The translations under genes were made by a program, and so were the position numbers. Below, piece after piece: positions 17,937 to 24,748 of a stretch of DNA of 39,059 nucleotides. How positions within the stretch are numbered: position 1 is the stretch's first letter; each line of letters begins with the position of its first letter. The notes beneath the pieces were generated by a model that was not told the origin of the DNA, did not search any database, and saw nothing but the letters and a program-made list of their open reading frames with translations. The DNA comes from a virus: IMG/VR virus record IMGVR_UViG_3300045283_000258, positions 1-39,059 of that record; one strand, given 5' to 3'.

Positions 17937-20324
17937 ATGCCGCAGATCTTTTACAAAGACGGCACGCCTGTTCCCGAGGGCAAGATCGCTGAAGCGGTCG
18001 CAACGGGCGAAGCTACGAGCCGAAGCGATCGGATCGCGGTCAAGGACGCAAAAGGCAACATCGGCACGATCGATGCGTCGGATCTCGGACACCCGGGCTA
18101 TTCGGTGCTTTCCGATCAAGAGATCGAGCATGAGAAAACGCGACAAGAGCGCGGCACGCTAGGCCAGCAAGGGATCACGGCTCTTGAGGGCGCGGCCCGT
18201 GGTGCTAGCGCGGGCTTGTCCGATGTCGCGCTGAGCGGCGTGCTAGGCGAGGATTACACGCGCGCCGCACGCGAGCGAAAGCAGATCAACCCGCTCACCT
18301 CTACGGGCTTCGAGATCGGAGGCTCGATCGCTCCGGCTCTGTTCACGGGTGGCGCGTCCGCTGAAGCCTCGCTAGCGGCACGAGCAGCCGGGATCGCCCG
18401 AGCAGGGGAAGGGCTTGGGCTAGCTCGGGCGATCCCGGCGAACCTGATCGCCCGAGCGGGCAGCTTTGCCGAGCGTGGAGCCGCTCGCCTCGTGGGCAGC
18501 GAAGCCGAGTCCGCGCTTGGGCGCATGGCTCAGCGCGCGATCGCGACGGGCGCGCAAGGGGCAGCAGAGGGCGGGCTCTATGGGGCCGGCATGGCGGCCA
18601 GCGAAGCGACGCTAAACGATGCGCCGATCACGGCTGAGAAGCTGCTAGCGGGCTTTGGGCATGGGGCCCTATTCGGCGGGGGCGCGGGGGCAGCGCTCGG
18701 GGCCGGCGGTAGCCTGCTCTCTAGCGGGCTCGGCAAGATCGTTGGCCCGCGTGGCGTGCAAGGGGGGGCCGAAGCGCTGGCCAACAAATCCGCGCTCGAA
18801 GCGGCGGGCTTCAGTGCTGGCGATCTCAAGCGCATCGCGAGCAAGACGGGGCGCACGACCGAGCAAGCAGCGGCCGATCTCGGCCCTGAGCTCCTTTCGT
18901 ACAAGTTCGAAACGGGGCCGCTAGCCGGGAAAAAACTGTTCACTGGCGCCAAGCGCGCCGAAGACTTCGTCGATGATCTCGCGCTCGCTCGGCAAGAAGT
19001 CGAGGGCAAGATCGGCGCGATGCGTGAGGGCGCTGAGCCCGATCTAAACGCCTATTTCCAGCGCGTAAACGATGAGGTGCTAGCCCCGCTCCGCGCGAGT
19101 GCTTCGGCTGAGGCGAGGCGCGAAGCCAAGCAAGTGGCGCGCGAGATCACGCCGCTACTCGACCGCGCTAGCACGCCCGGAGCGGCGCCCGTCACGATGG
19201 GCGAGCTCGAACAAGTAGCGCGAGATCTGAAAACCGCGCTACCCGAACGCGGCAAGCAAGCAGCATCGATCCTCGATCAGGAGATCGACGCGGCCGTTAC
19301 GCGCAATCTCGAGTCCAGAGGGGTCGACCCCGCGCAGTACACGCAACAGCGAAAGACCCTCGATGCTCTGACTGAGATCGAAGGGGTCGCGCAGAAAGCC
19401 AGCGAGGCGAAGAGCGTTAACCCGCAAGACGTCGCTACGGGCTTGCAGATGGCGATCGGTGCCATGCTCACCGGCAACGTGGGCGGGCTCGCACTCGGGG
19501 CAGCATCGGCCATGGCCCGCAAGCTCGTGAAAGAGCGCGGGCAAAGCGTGCTCGCGGTCATGGCTGACAACGTTGCGCGAATGGATGGGCGCATCACGGA
19601 AGCGGCCCAAGCGCTCGCGGGTGCGCCGCGCAAGGCGGCGATCGTAGGCCGCGCATCGCCCGATGTTGGGCGCTTCGATGAGACGGCCGAAGCCGTGCGC
19701 TCATTCGCGCAAGACCCCGTAGAGGGGCAAAAGCGGCTGGCTAAACCGGTCGAGCATATCGCCCCGGTGCACCCGCAACTAGCGGCCCAAATGCAGCAAA
19801 CGCTAGCCGGGGACTATGACTACCTAGCGAGCAAGCTTCCGCCGGTCATGACCCGGGCGGATAGCTCGCTCACGCCGCAGGTAGAAAAAGCGCGCGTGCC
19901 TCCTGCGCAGAAAGCCAAGTTCATGGAAGCCGTGCAGGCTCTGGAGAACCCGGCGGGCGTGATCGAGCGCGTTGCAAATGGCGAGCTCCCGCAAGCGCAG
20001 ATCGACGCGCTCAAAGTGAGGCGTCCACAGATCTATCAACAGATGCGAACCGAAGTGATCAAGGCGTTCAGCACCGCGCAAAAGCCGGCCTCGTTTCTAG
20101 AGCGTACGCGCGTATCACTCGCGTTCGATTTCAACGGCGATGCCTCGCTCGATCCGCAAACGCTCAAACAGATCCAGAGCACGAACCGCGATGCGACGCG
20201 CGCGCCCGATCAGCCAGCCACACCGCAGAACAAACCGCCCCCGGGCACTAGCCCGAAGAATCTGAATCAAGAGCTCGCTACGAGCATGATGTTACCCGCC
20301 GAAAAAGCGGCGGCTGGAGGCTGA
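17937..20324 (+). CDS. Large internal virion/ejection-type protein
   Basis: 795 aa. A short N-terminal domain (residues 1-65) precedes Gly/Ala-rich amphipathic or hydrophobic segments (GITALEGAARGASAGLSDVALSG; GHGALFGGGAGAALGAGGSLLSSGLGKIVG at about 235-270) that could cross membranes, then a long helical body (about 330-640) and a basic C-terminus. Such proteins are packaged and injected to build a DNA conduit. No lytic or other catalytic motif could be identified. The start directly follows the previous stop. Confidence 0.58.
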   Translation: MPQIFYKDGTPVPEGKIAEAVATGEATSRSDRIAVKDAKGNIGTIDASDLGHPGYSVLSDQEIEHEKTRQERGTLGQQGITALEGAARGASAGLSDVALSGVLGEDYTRAARERKQINPLTSTGFEIGGSIAPALFTGGASAEASLAARAAGIARAGEGLGLARAIPANLIARAGSFAERGAARLVGSEAESALGRMAQRAIATGAQGAAEGGLYGAGMAASEATLNDAPITAEKLLAGFGHGALFGGGAGAALGAGGSLLSSGLGKIVGPRGVQGGAEALANKSALEAAGFSAGDLKRIASKTGRTTEQAAADLGPELLSYKFETGPLAGKKLFTGAKRAEDFVDDLALARQEVEGKIGAMREGAEPDLNAYFQRVNDEVLAPLRASASAEARREAKQVAREITPLLDRASTPGAAPVTMGELEQVARDLKTALPERGKQAASILDQEIDAAVTRNLESRGVDPAQYTQQRKTLDALTEIEGVAQKASEAKSVNPQDVATGLQMAIGAMLTGNVGGLALGAASAMARKLVKERGQSVLAVMADNVARMDGRITEAAQALAGAPRKAAIVGRASPDVGRFDETAEAVRSFAQDPVEGQKRLAKPVEHIAPVHPQLAAQMQQTLAGDYDYLASKLPPVMTRADSSLTPQVEKARVPPAQKAKFMEAVQALENPAGVIERVANGELPQAQIDALKVRRPQIYQQMRTEVIKAFSTAQKPASFLERTRVSLAFDFNGDASLDPQTLKQIQSTNRDATRAPDQPATPQNKPPPGTSPKNLNQELATSMMLPAEKAAAGG

Positions 20325-20327
20325 AAA

Positions 20328-20732
20328 ATGAGCATTTCAAAAGCTGAGGATATCCTAGCCCCTTTCGGCGATGGGGTCGCAAATACGACCGTGCTTCGTT
20401 ACACGCTCGAAGTGGCGTCACGCGCCGATCCGATCCCGGCGGGATGGTACGGGCAATTTGTGCGGCTCCGCCCCTTGGGTGGAGATCTCTATTTCCTGTT
20501 CAGCAAAAACCCCGCTCAGGCCGTAACCAATGCAGCGGCCGCGAACGACGGCGGTCCGAGCGCCACGCGCGGCGAGCTCGTGCCGAGCGGCGAGCGCTTG
20601 GAGGTACAGATCCCCTATGCGAACGAAGGGGAAACGATCTACTTCGTTCGCCTCGGGGGCACGGCAGCCACGAGCGTCTATTTCAGCAAGGCCAGCGGGC
20701 AGCCGGGCAGCAACATCAAGGTGGGCGTCTAG
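20328..20732 (+). CDS. Small beta-rich virion protein
   Basis: 134 aa, with GGAGG before the ATG. The sequence is beta-strand rich (TVLRYTLEVASRADPIPAGWYGQFVRLRPLGGDLYFLFS) with a jelly-roll-like look, positioned after the ejection proteins and next to a lectin-like gene. It may be a tail or fibre accessory. Not a recognised family. Confidence 0.55.
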   Translation: MSISKAEDILAPFGDGVANTTVLRYTLEVASRADPIPAGWYGQFVRLRPLGGDLYFLFSKNPAQAVTNAAAANDGGPSATRGELVPSGERLEVQIPYANEGETIYFVRLGGTAATSVYFSKASGQPGSNIKVGV

Positions 20733-21484
20733 TGTTTCGCCGCGCTCGGGGCAACCGTCGGAACATCCCGCCACTAAGGCGATCCGGCGCAATCACGCCT
20801 CCGGCCATCATCACCTCGGTCGCGGTGACTCATTGGTTTCGCGCCGATCTCGGTGTTACTCTGAACGCCGGGAAAGTCAGCGCTTGGAATGATCAGGTCG
20901 GCGCGGCTCATTTCGTGCAAGCCACGCCCGCAAGCCAGCCGGTCTACACTGCGGCCGACGCTACGCTCGCAGGACTCGCAACGTTCACGGCTGATGGAGT
21001 CGATGACATATTGACCGCGCCTGCCCCATCCAACCCGCCCGGAACGGTTTTTATCGCTTGCGTCGTCAAGTTGATCGCCGCTGTGTCATCGGGGCCGTTC
21101 TACGGATCACAATTTGGCTTTGGCGGCGATGGGGATTATTTGCAGACTTTCTCGGGCAATATCTATCAATCGGGGCCGGCCGTGAACGCGAATTCAGACA
21201 ATGCAGTCGCGGCAATCATGGGCAATTGGGCCCGGTTCCAGGATCGCCGCCACAACAATACGCAAGATTACATCAAGATCGGCAATCGCCCGAAAGCGAC
21301 TGGCATTGCTTGCCCACTATCGGACGGCATTAGCGATTGGAGTGTCGCTGGCGTAACTGGCGCTCTCATTTATCAAAATTGCGCCTATCGCGAGATCGTT
21401 GTTTGCTCCGCTGAACCCACGCCTGCGGAGCTGTCCGCTTTGGACGCCTACTTTCTTGCTCAGGCGCCCGGGATCCTTGTTTGA
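20732..21484 (+). CDS. LamG/concanavalin-like tail or fibre protein
   Basis: 250 aa, GTG start overlapping the previous stop (TAGTG). After a basic N-terminus, the segment WFRADLGVTLNAGKVSAWNDQVGAAHFVQATPASQPVYTAAD (residues about 33-75) is characteristic of LamG-type lectin domains in phage and bacterial surface proteins, and the end (AYREIVVCSAEPTPAELSALDAYFLAQ) is the usual closing segment of that fold. A role in binding a surface glycan is inferred, making it the best receptor-binding candidate here. Confidence 0.68.
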   Translation: MFRRARGNRRNIPPLRRSGAITPPAIITSVAVTHWFRADLGVTLNAGKVSAWNDQVGAAHFVQATPASQPVYTAADATLAGLATFTADGVDDILTAPAPSNPPGTVFIACVVKLIAAVSSGPFYGSQFGFGGDGDYLQTFSGNIYQSGPAVNANSDNAVAAIMGNWARFQDRRHNNTQDYIKIGNRPKATGIACPLSDGISDWSVAGVTGALIYQNCAYREIVVCSAEPTPAELSALDAYFLAQAPGILV

Positions 21485-21672
21485 CTAGTCTCGTCGCCAG
21501 GGAGACGGCGATCGCGATCGTGCTTGGGCTCGCGCTGATCGGTTGCTCGATCGCGGCCGCGCACTGCTCGGCACAGTGCGCATGTGCAGAACCGAGCCCT
21601 AACAAAGGGTCGGCGTCCACACTGGCGGAGGGGGGATCCGGGGCAGCGGGACGCCGACAAGCGAAACCTTAG
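21481..21672 (+). CDS. Small lipoprotein, possible outer spanin
   Basis: 63 aa with a TTG start (TTGA overlap). Residues 9-21 form a hydrophobic signal ending in the lipobox L-I-G-C (Cys22), so the mature 42-residue product would be lipid-anchored. It is Cys/Ser/Pro-bearing and short, like Rz1-type outer spanins, but it is not nested in an Rz gene, so the lysis role is speculative. Its stop (TAG) overlaps the stop of the opposing SSB gene, closing the late block without space for a terminator. Confidence 0.5.
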   Translation: MTSLVARETAIAIVLGLALIGCSIAAAHCSAQCACAEPSPNKGSASTLAEGGSGAAGRRQAKP

Positions 21673-22079
21673 AATGGATCGGGGCCGAAGTCGCCCGAAT
21701 AATCTTCGCTCGCGTCCGATTGAGGCGCGCCCCCGCTCGACCCTTCCGAGCGCGGTCTAGCCCCGCCTAGGAGCACCACGCGCGAGGTGACGATCTCCAC
21801 TGTCCGCCGCTTGGCTCCGTCGCGATCGGTAAACTCGCGCTGCCGTAGTCGCCCCTCGATGAAGACCGGTTCGCCTTTTTGCAACAGCTTCGAAAGGCTC
21901 TCAGCTTGGTTGCCGAGCGTGACCACCTCATGCCAGGCCGTTTCGGTCTTCCGCTCTTTGGCGTTTGAATCGAAATAGCTTTCGTTCGTCGCCACGCTGA
22001 ACGCGAGCATCTTGCCCCGGAGCACGGGCGCCTTGCCCACGTTCCCGAGTAGCACCACGCGGTTATAACCCTCTCTCAT
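21669..22079 (-). CDS. ssb: Single-stranded DNA-binding protein
   Basis: 136 aa, one OB-fold. MREGYNRVVLLGNVGKAPVLR opens the protein as in bacterial SSBs, AWHEVVTLGNQAESLSKLLQKGEPVFIEGRLRQREFTDRDG is the family core, and the disordered acidic tail ends DFGPDPF, resembling the protein-interaction tip of bacterial SSBs. The ATG at 22079 overlaps the stop of the upstream gene. It is last in the leftward recombination operon, where it would coat DNA resected by the exonuclease and assist the RecT domain. Confidence 0.93.
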   Translation of the reverse strand: MREGYNRVVLLGNVGKAPVLRGKMLAFSVATNESYFDSNAKERKTETAWHEVVTLGNQAESLSKLLQKGEPVFIEGRLRQREFTDRDGAKRRTVEIVTSRVVLLGGARPRSEGSSGGAPQSDASEDYSGDFGPDPF

Positions 22080-23521
22080 GCTGCACCGTCCATTTCCTCT
22101 TGTGAATGCATGCCCTGTAGTGCGCCCGGCACGATGATCCGAGCGCATTGGACACCGGCCTCTTTCCTCAGCATTTGATCGGGGCGCTTGTCCCAAGCGC
22201 TGCCCGATTTGATCATACCCGCATCTTTCGCTTGCTCGATCGTGTAGCGGATCGTGACTTCCTTTTGCCCTTTCGCCTTGCCCCGCCATTCGGCGAAAGT
22301 CTCATCGCCGTCGACGAATTCGAGATAATCGCAATCGCGATGCGCGCGGGCGCGGGAGATCAGAAAGTGGGCCGTGGGGCACGGGCGCCCCTCGACGATA
22401 TTGAAGCAGTCGAGCGCAGTCAGCGCCCCTAGCCCGAGCTCACGCCCGCGAATGATCACAGCCCAGATCGCCGCGGGGTTTTTGAACTTTGCATAAAGGC
22501 CCGAGCCGTGGAGCCCTTGCGCCAGCTTGAACGCGGCCCCGAGTGACGTTGGCTCTAGCCCGAGTTCCCAGCTAGGCGCCGCTACGATTGCTTGCGAGCG
22601 ATCCGGGCTTTGGGCTTCGGCTCGATCGGGCTTGCCAGCTTCGCCCGGTGAGGCTTCGCTTTGAGGCTCGGGCGTTTCTTGTTCGTGTTCTGGACGATCG
22701 CTTTCGCTTGGTTCACGGTTTTCATGCACTGGATCCTCTTTAGGGGTTCTGGTCTCGTAGATCTGTCGGAAGCTGATCGGCGCATCAAAGCGCAGTGTCA
22801 CTAGTTGGATCGTCGTCGGGAGCCATGCGAGGGCAGCTTGCAACGCAGCTGACACCACGGGCGTTGCAACCTTGCCGGGGTTCGTTCGTACGGCATCCAT
22901 CACTTGCTCGATCGTCGCGTAGGCCGTTAGCAGCTTCGCGGCACCCTTCGGCCCGACCCCTTGCACGCCGGGGATATTGTCAGACTGATCGCCCACGATC
23001 GCGAGGTAATCGCGCATTTGCTCGGGCCAAACGCCGAACTTTTTCCGCACGCCATCGCGGTCCAAAAGCTCACCCGTCATCGGCGACGACCATTGGACGC
23101 CGAATTCTACGAGCTGAGTTAGATCTTTGTCCGCGCTGCAAACTAGCACCTCGTGATCGAGCTTAACCGCGGCACGGCAAGCGGTCGCTACGAGGTCGTC
23201 AGCCTCGAAGCCATCACACTCCCAGAGCAAGAGCCCCATGCGTTCTAGGGTGCGTTTCGTGCGCGCTAGTTGCTCGTAGGCGCTGATCGGGCGGAGCTCC
23301 CGGTTTGCCTTATACGCGGGATCGATCGCCTTCCGAAAGTTCCGGGGCGAATCGCAACAGATCGCGATCAGCTGATAGCCTTCGGAGATCTTCCGGATGT
23401 GATCGATCGATCGATCGTGCGCCTCGCAGATATCTTTCCCGGCGGTCGAGTGCCACGCAGGCCAGAAAATAGAGCCCAGATCGATCAGCACCACGGGCCC
23501 GCGGTCATCTGCTTCGCTCAC
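22076..23521 (-). CDS. Fusion of FEN/PolA-type 5'-3' exonuclease and RecT-type annealing protein
   Basis: 481 aa, uninterrupted. The N-terminal exonuclease (1-255) has metal ligands Asp14, Asp57, EADD (106-109), DKD (131-133) and GDQSDN (177-182), followed by the helix-hairpin-helix GVQGVGPKGAAKLL. Residues 256-316 are a charged Pro/Glu linker. The C-terminal part (319-478) matches RecT single-strand annealing proteins: AAIWAVIIRGRELGLGALTALDCFNIVEGRP, a T-x-E-x-A-K-D-A-G segment, and DQMLRKEAGVQCARIIVPGALQG. One chain thus carries end resection and annealing, next to an SSB. Recombination, and perhaps concatemer formation, are inferred. Start ATG overlaps the upstream stop. Confidence 0.9.
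   Translation of the reverse strand: MSEADDRGPVVLIDLGSIFWPAWHSTAGKDICEAHDRSIDHIRKISEGYQLIAICCDSPRNFRKAIDPAYKANRELRPISAYEQLARTKRTLERMGLLLWECDGFEADDLVATACRAAVKLDHEVLVCSADKDLTQLVEFGVQWSSPMTGELLDRDGVRKKFGVWPEQMRDYLAIVGDQSDNIPGVQGVGPKGAAKLLTAYATIEQVMDAVRTNPGKVATPVVSAALQAALAWLPTTIQLVTLRFDAPISFRQIYETRTPKEDPVHENREPSESDRPEHEQETPEPQSEASPGEAGKPDRAEAQSPDRSQAIVAAPSWELGLEPTSLGAAFKLAQGLHGSGLYAKFKNPAAIWAVIIRGRELGLGALTALDCFNIVEGRPCPTAHFLISRARAHRDCDYLEFVDGDETFAEWRGKAKGQKEVTIRYTIEQAKDAGMIKSGSAWDKRPDQMLRKEAGVQCARIIVPGALQGMHSQEEMDGAA
23401..23417. repeat. GATC tandem microsatellite
   Basis: Four head-to-tail GATC units (GATCGATCGATCGATCG) lie in the exonuclease part of the fusion gene, encoding around Asp-Arg-Ser-Ile-Asp-His on the minus strand. 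Such a run is slippage-prone and is an extreme case of the general GATC richness of the genome. Confidence 0.8.
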
Positions 23522-23766
23522 GGTTCGGGCCTTTCGTGGTCCACTTCCGTATCAGCGTCGAGCCAATTGCCCGCGGCTGCGCGCTCGTGCCGCAGGGCTA
23601 GATCCATCGTGCTAGCGGCCTGCTCTAGTAGGCTGCTTGCGAGCACTCGCAGCCGGTGTGCCGCGTCATCGTCTCCGAGTGACGCGATTCGCCCTAGCTC
23701 GCTTTCGCAGAAACCGAGCTGAGCTCTGATGCTGCCGATCAGTCGCAGCCGTTGACCCTCATCCAT
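23518..23766 (-). CDS. Hypothetical helical protein heading the recombination operon
   Basis: 82 aa, almost all helix (RLRLIGSIRAQLGFCESELGRIASLGDDDAAHRLRVLASSLLEQAAS). A GGAGG ribosome site precedes ATG 23766, and the stop overlaps the exo-RecT start. It is the first gene after the leftward promoter. Function unknown; a modulator of recombination is only a guess from place. Confidence 0.65.
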   Translation of the reverse strand: MDEGQRLRLIGSIRAQLGFCESELGRIASLGDDDAAHRLRVLASSLLEQAASTMDLALRHERAAAGNWLDADTEVDHERPEP

Positions 23767-23785
23767 GGTAGCGCCTCCGCCGCGA

Positions 23786-23815
23786 TCGATAGCCGATCGA
23801 CTCTAGCGGAGTCAA
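23786..23815 (-). promoter_or_regulatory. Promoter of the exo-RecT/SSB operon
   Basis: On the minus strand, -35 TTGACT (23815-23810), an 18-bp spacer and -10 TATCGA (23791-23786) lead to an expected start about 12 bases before the GGAGG-preceded ATG at 23766. The spacer holds the dyad GACTC-N5-GAGTC, which begins in the -35. The -35 lies within a 19-bp box that recurs at the Cro promoter. Confidence 0.55.
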
Positions 23816-23825
23816 TTGGCTACGG
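23807..23825 (-). promoter_or_regulatory. Shared 19-bp operator box, copy 1
   Basis: CGGAGTCAATTGGCTACGG on the plus strand. Its reverse complement is found unchanged at 24465-24483. In both places the box covers the -35 hexamer of a promoter reading away from the repressor gene, in the same orientation relative to that promoter. It is the best candidate binding site for the phage repressor. Confidence 0.6.
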
Positions 23826-23871
23826 ACGTTGTGTGTCAGCCCATCCCATCGGATTGCTGCAAAAATGAGGC

Positions 23872-23899
23872 TTGATCCCCTGGAGCGTGGACGTAGAGT
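23872..23899 (+). promoter_or_regulatory. Candidate promoter, leaderless
   Basis: TTGATC (23872-23877), a 16-bp spacer, and TAGAGT (23894-23899). The ATG at 23908 is eight bases beyond, so the transcript would begin at or next to the start codon. The stretch TAGAGTGCCCGGCTATG closely resembles the Cro promoter end TAGGGTGCCCCGCATG. Confidence 0.4.
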
Positions 23900-23907
23900 G
23901 CCCGGCT

Positions 23908-24120
23908 ATGATGGGGCTATTTTCCACAGTGGAGACCCGGGACGGCGTTCTACGCATCGAGGTGCGGCAACGCCGTGCGGACGGGACCACGGAGATCGTA
24001 GGGCTCTTAGCGTGCGCGCTTTCGGGTAACGGGCCGCGCGCGCTGGGAGAGCTCGCTCGCCTTGCTCTCGAAGATCAAGATCTCCCGCTCCCCAAGAGCG
24101 CGAGGGGCGGGCGCCGCTAG
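23908..24120 (+). CDS. Small hypothetical protein convergent with the repressor
   Basis: 70 aa (two adjacent ATG codons, 23908 and 23911). The N-terminal beta-type stretch FSTVETRDGVLRIEVRQRRADGTTEIVGLLA is followed by a helix and a basic tail. There is no ribosome site, but a promoter ending eight bases before the ATG suggests a leaderless message. Its last 114 bases overlap the 3' end of the opposing repressor gene, so the two transcripts would be antisense. It could be a small regulator of the switch; not recognised. Confidence 0.5.
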   Translation: MMGLFSTVETRDGVLRIEVRQRRADGTTEIVGLLACALSGNGPRALGELARLALEDQDLPLPKSARGGRR

Positions 24121-24408
24121 TTGTTTCGCTTTTTGGGGCGGGGGTCCGGGCGGAACAAGCCACGATGTTACGGGCCTAGGGCCCTCGTTGCGCCCGAGCC
24201 ATCCCGGGTCGCAATCGAGCGCCCTCGCCGCTTTCACGATCGTCGTGTAGCCGGGGCGCGGGGCCTTGCCCATGATCAGTTTTCGCAGCTGCGCGTGGCT
24301 CAAGTCGTGGTCTCGCTCCAAGTGGTTGATCGAGGGCGGCTGTCCTTTTTCGTTTCTGGGCAAACAGTGCCAAGCGAACCATGCGCGCTGTGCGATCGAC
24401 GAAAACAT
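24007..24408 (-). CDS. XRE-family repressor (CI-like)
   Basis: 133 aa from ATG 24408, which has AAGGGTG nearby and a promoter right upstream; a longer in-frame start at 24474 would swallow that promoter. Residues about 25-75 are a lambda-repressor-type HTH (HLERDHDLSHAQLRKLIMGKAPRPGYTTIVKAARALDCDPGWLGRNEGP). The basic, Pro-rich C-terminus has no LexA-like peptidase domain, so induction would need another route than RecA-stimulated self-cleavage. It is divergent from Cro and is probably the lysogeny repressor. Confidence 0.78.
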   Translation of the reverse strand: MFSSIAQRAWFAWHCLPRNEKGQPPSINHLERDHDLSHAQLRKLIMGKAPRPGYTTIVKAARALDCDPGWLGRNEGPRPVTSWLVPPGPPPQKAKQLAAPAPRALGEREILIFESKASELSQRARPVTRKRAR

Positions 24409-24415
24409 ATCCACA

Positions 24416-24444
24416 CCCTTAGCTGAATAGCTATTCGGCGACAA
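24416..24444 (-). promoter_or_regulatory. Repressor promoter with palindromic operator
   Basis: Minus strand: TTGTCG (24444-24439), a 17-bp spacer, TAAGGG (24421-24416), then seven bases to the repressor ATG, again a leaderless layout. The spacer contains the perfect 12-bp palindrome GAATAGCTATTC (24425-24436), a good site for Cro or for autoregulation. Confidence 0.45.
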
Positions 24445-24464
24445 TAGGCAGGGCTCCCCCGCGC

Positions 24465-24483
24465 CCGTAGCCAATTGACTCCG
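24465..24483 (+). promoter_or_regulatory. Shared 19-bp operator box, copy 2
   Basis: CCGTAGCCAATTGACTCCG, the exact reverse complement of 23807-23825. It covers the -35 of the Cro promoter. Just downstream, CTCC-GGC-GGAG forms a short dyad analogous to the one at copy 1. Confidence 0.6.
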
Positions 24484-24504
24484 GCGGAGCTAGTATCCTA
24501 GGGT
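24475..24504 (+). promoter_or_regulatory. Early rightward promoter (Cro operon), leaderless
   Basis: TTGACT (24475-24480), an 18-bp spacer, TAGGGT (24499-24504). The ATG at 24512 follows after seven bases, where transcription would be expected to start, so the first gene of the early operon is probably translated from a leaderless message. Confidence 0.55.
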
Positions 24505-24511
24505 GCCCCGC

Positions 24512-24748
24512 ATGGTCGCCAAGTTCCAAACGAGCCCGAGTAGCCGCGCTCTGGCCACACTGATGGAGCACCCGCTTTGGTGCGAGCGGTTACGGGAGAC
24601 AGGGATTCACAAAACGATGCTCTGGCGCTATTCGACGGGCCGGGGCAAACCGCGAGCCGTGCAAGCCGGCTTGATTCACAAGGCAACTAACGGACGCGTT
24701 TCCGCGCTCGGCTGGCAAACGGATCGCGTGGCAAAGGGGGCCGCGTGA
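24512..24748 (+). CDS. Cro-like regulator
   Basis: 78 aa with one HTH. The segment LRETGIHKTMLWRYSTGRGKPRAVQAGLIHKATNGRVSALGWQT has the look of Cro proteins (a recognition helix, then the characteristic ATxGRV-x4-W end). It is divergently paired with the XRE repressor. ATG 24512 is chosen because of the promoter spacing; a GTG at 24503 is in frame but overlaps the -10. First gene of the early operon, coupled by GTGA to the next. Confidence 0.75.
   Translation: MVAKFQTSPSSRALATLMEHPLWCERLRETGIHKTMLWRYSTGRGKPRAVQAGLIHKATNGRVSALGWQTDRVAKGAA

Noticed and set aside
22582-22788. Leftward 68-aa open frame over the exo-RecT linker
   Set aside because: It overlaps the linker of the fusion in another frame; Lys-rich composition comes from the Glu/Pro-rich linker codons. 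It does not break the fusion frame.
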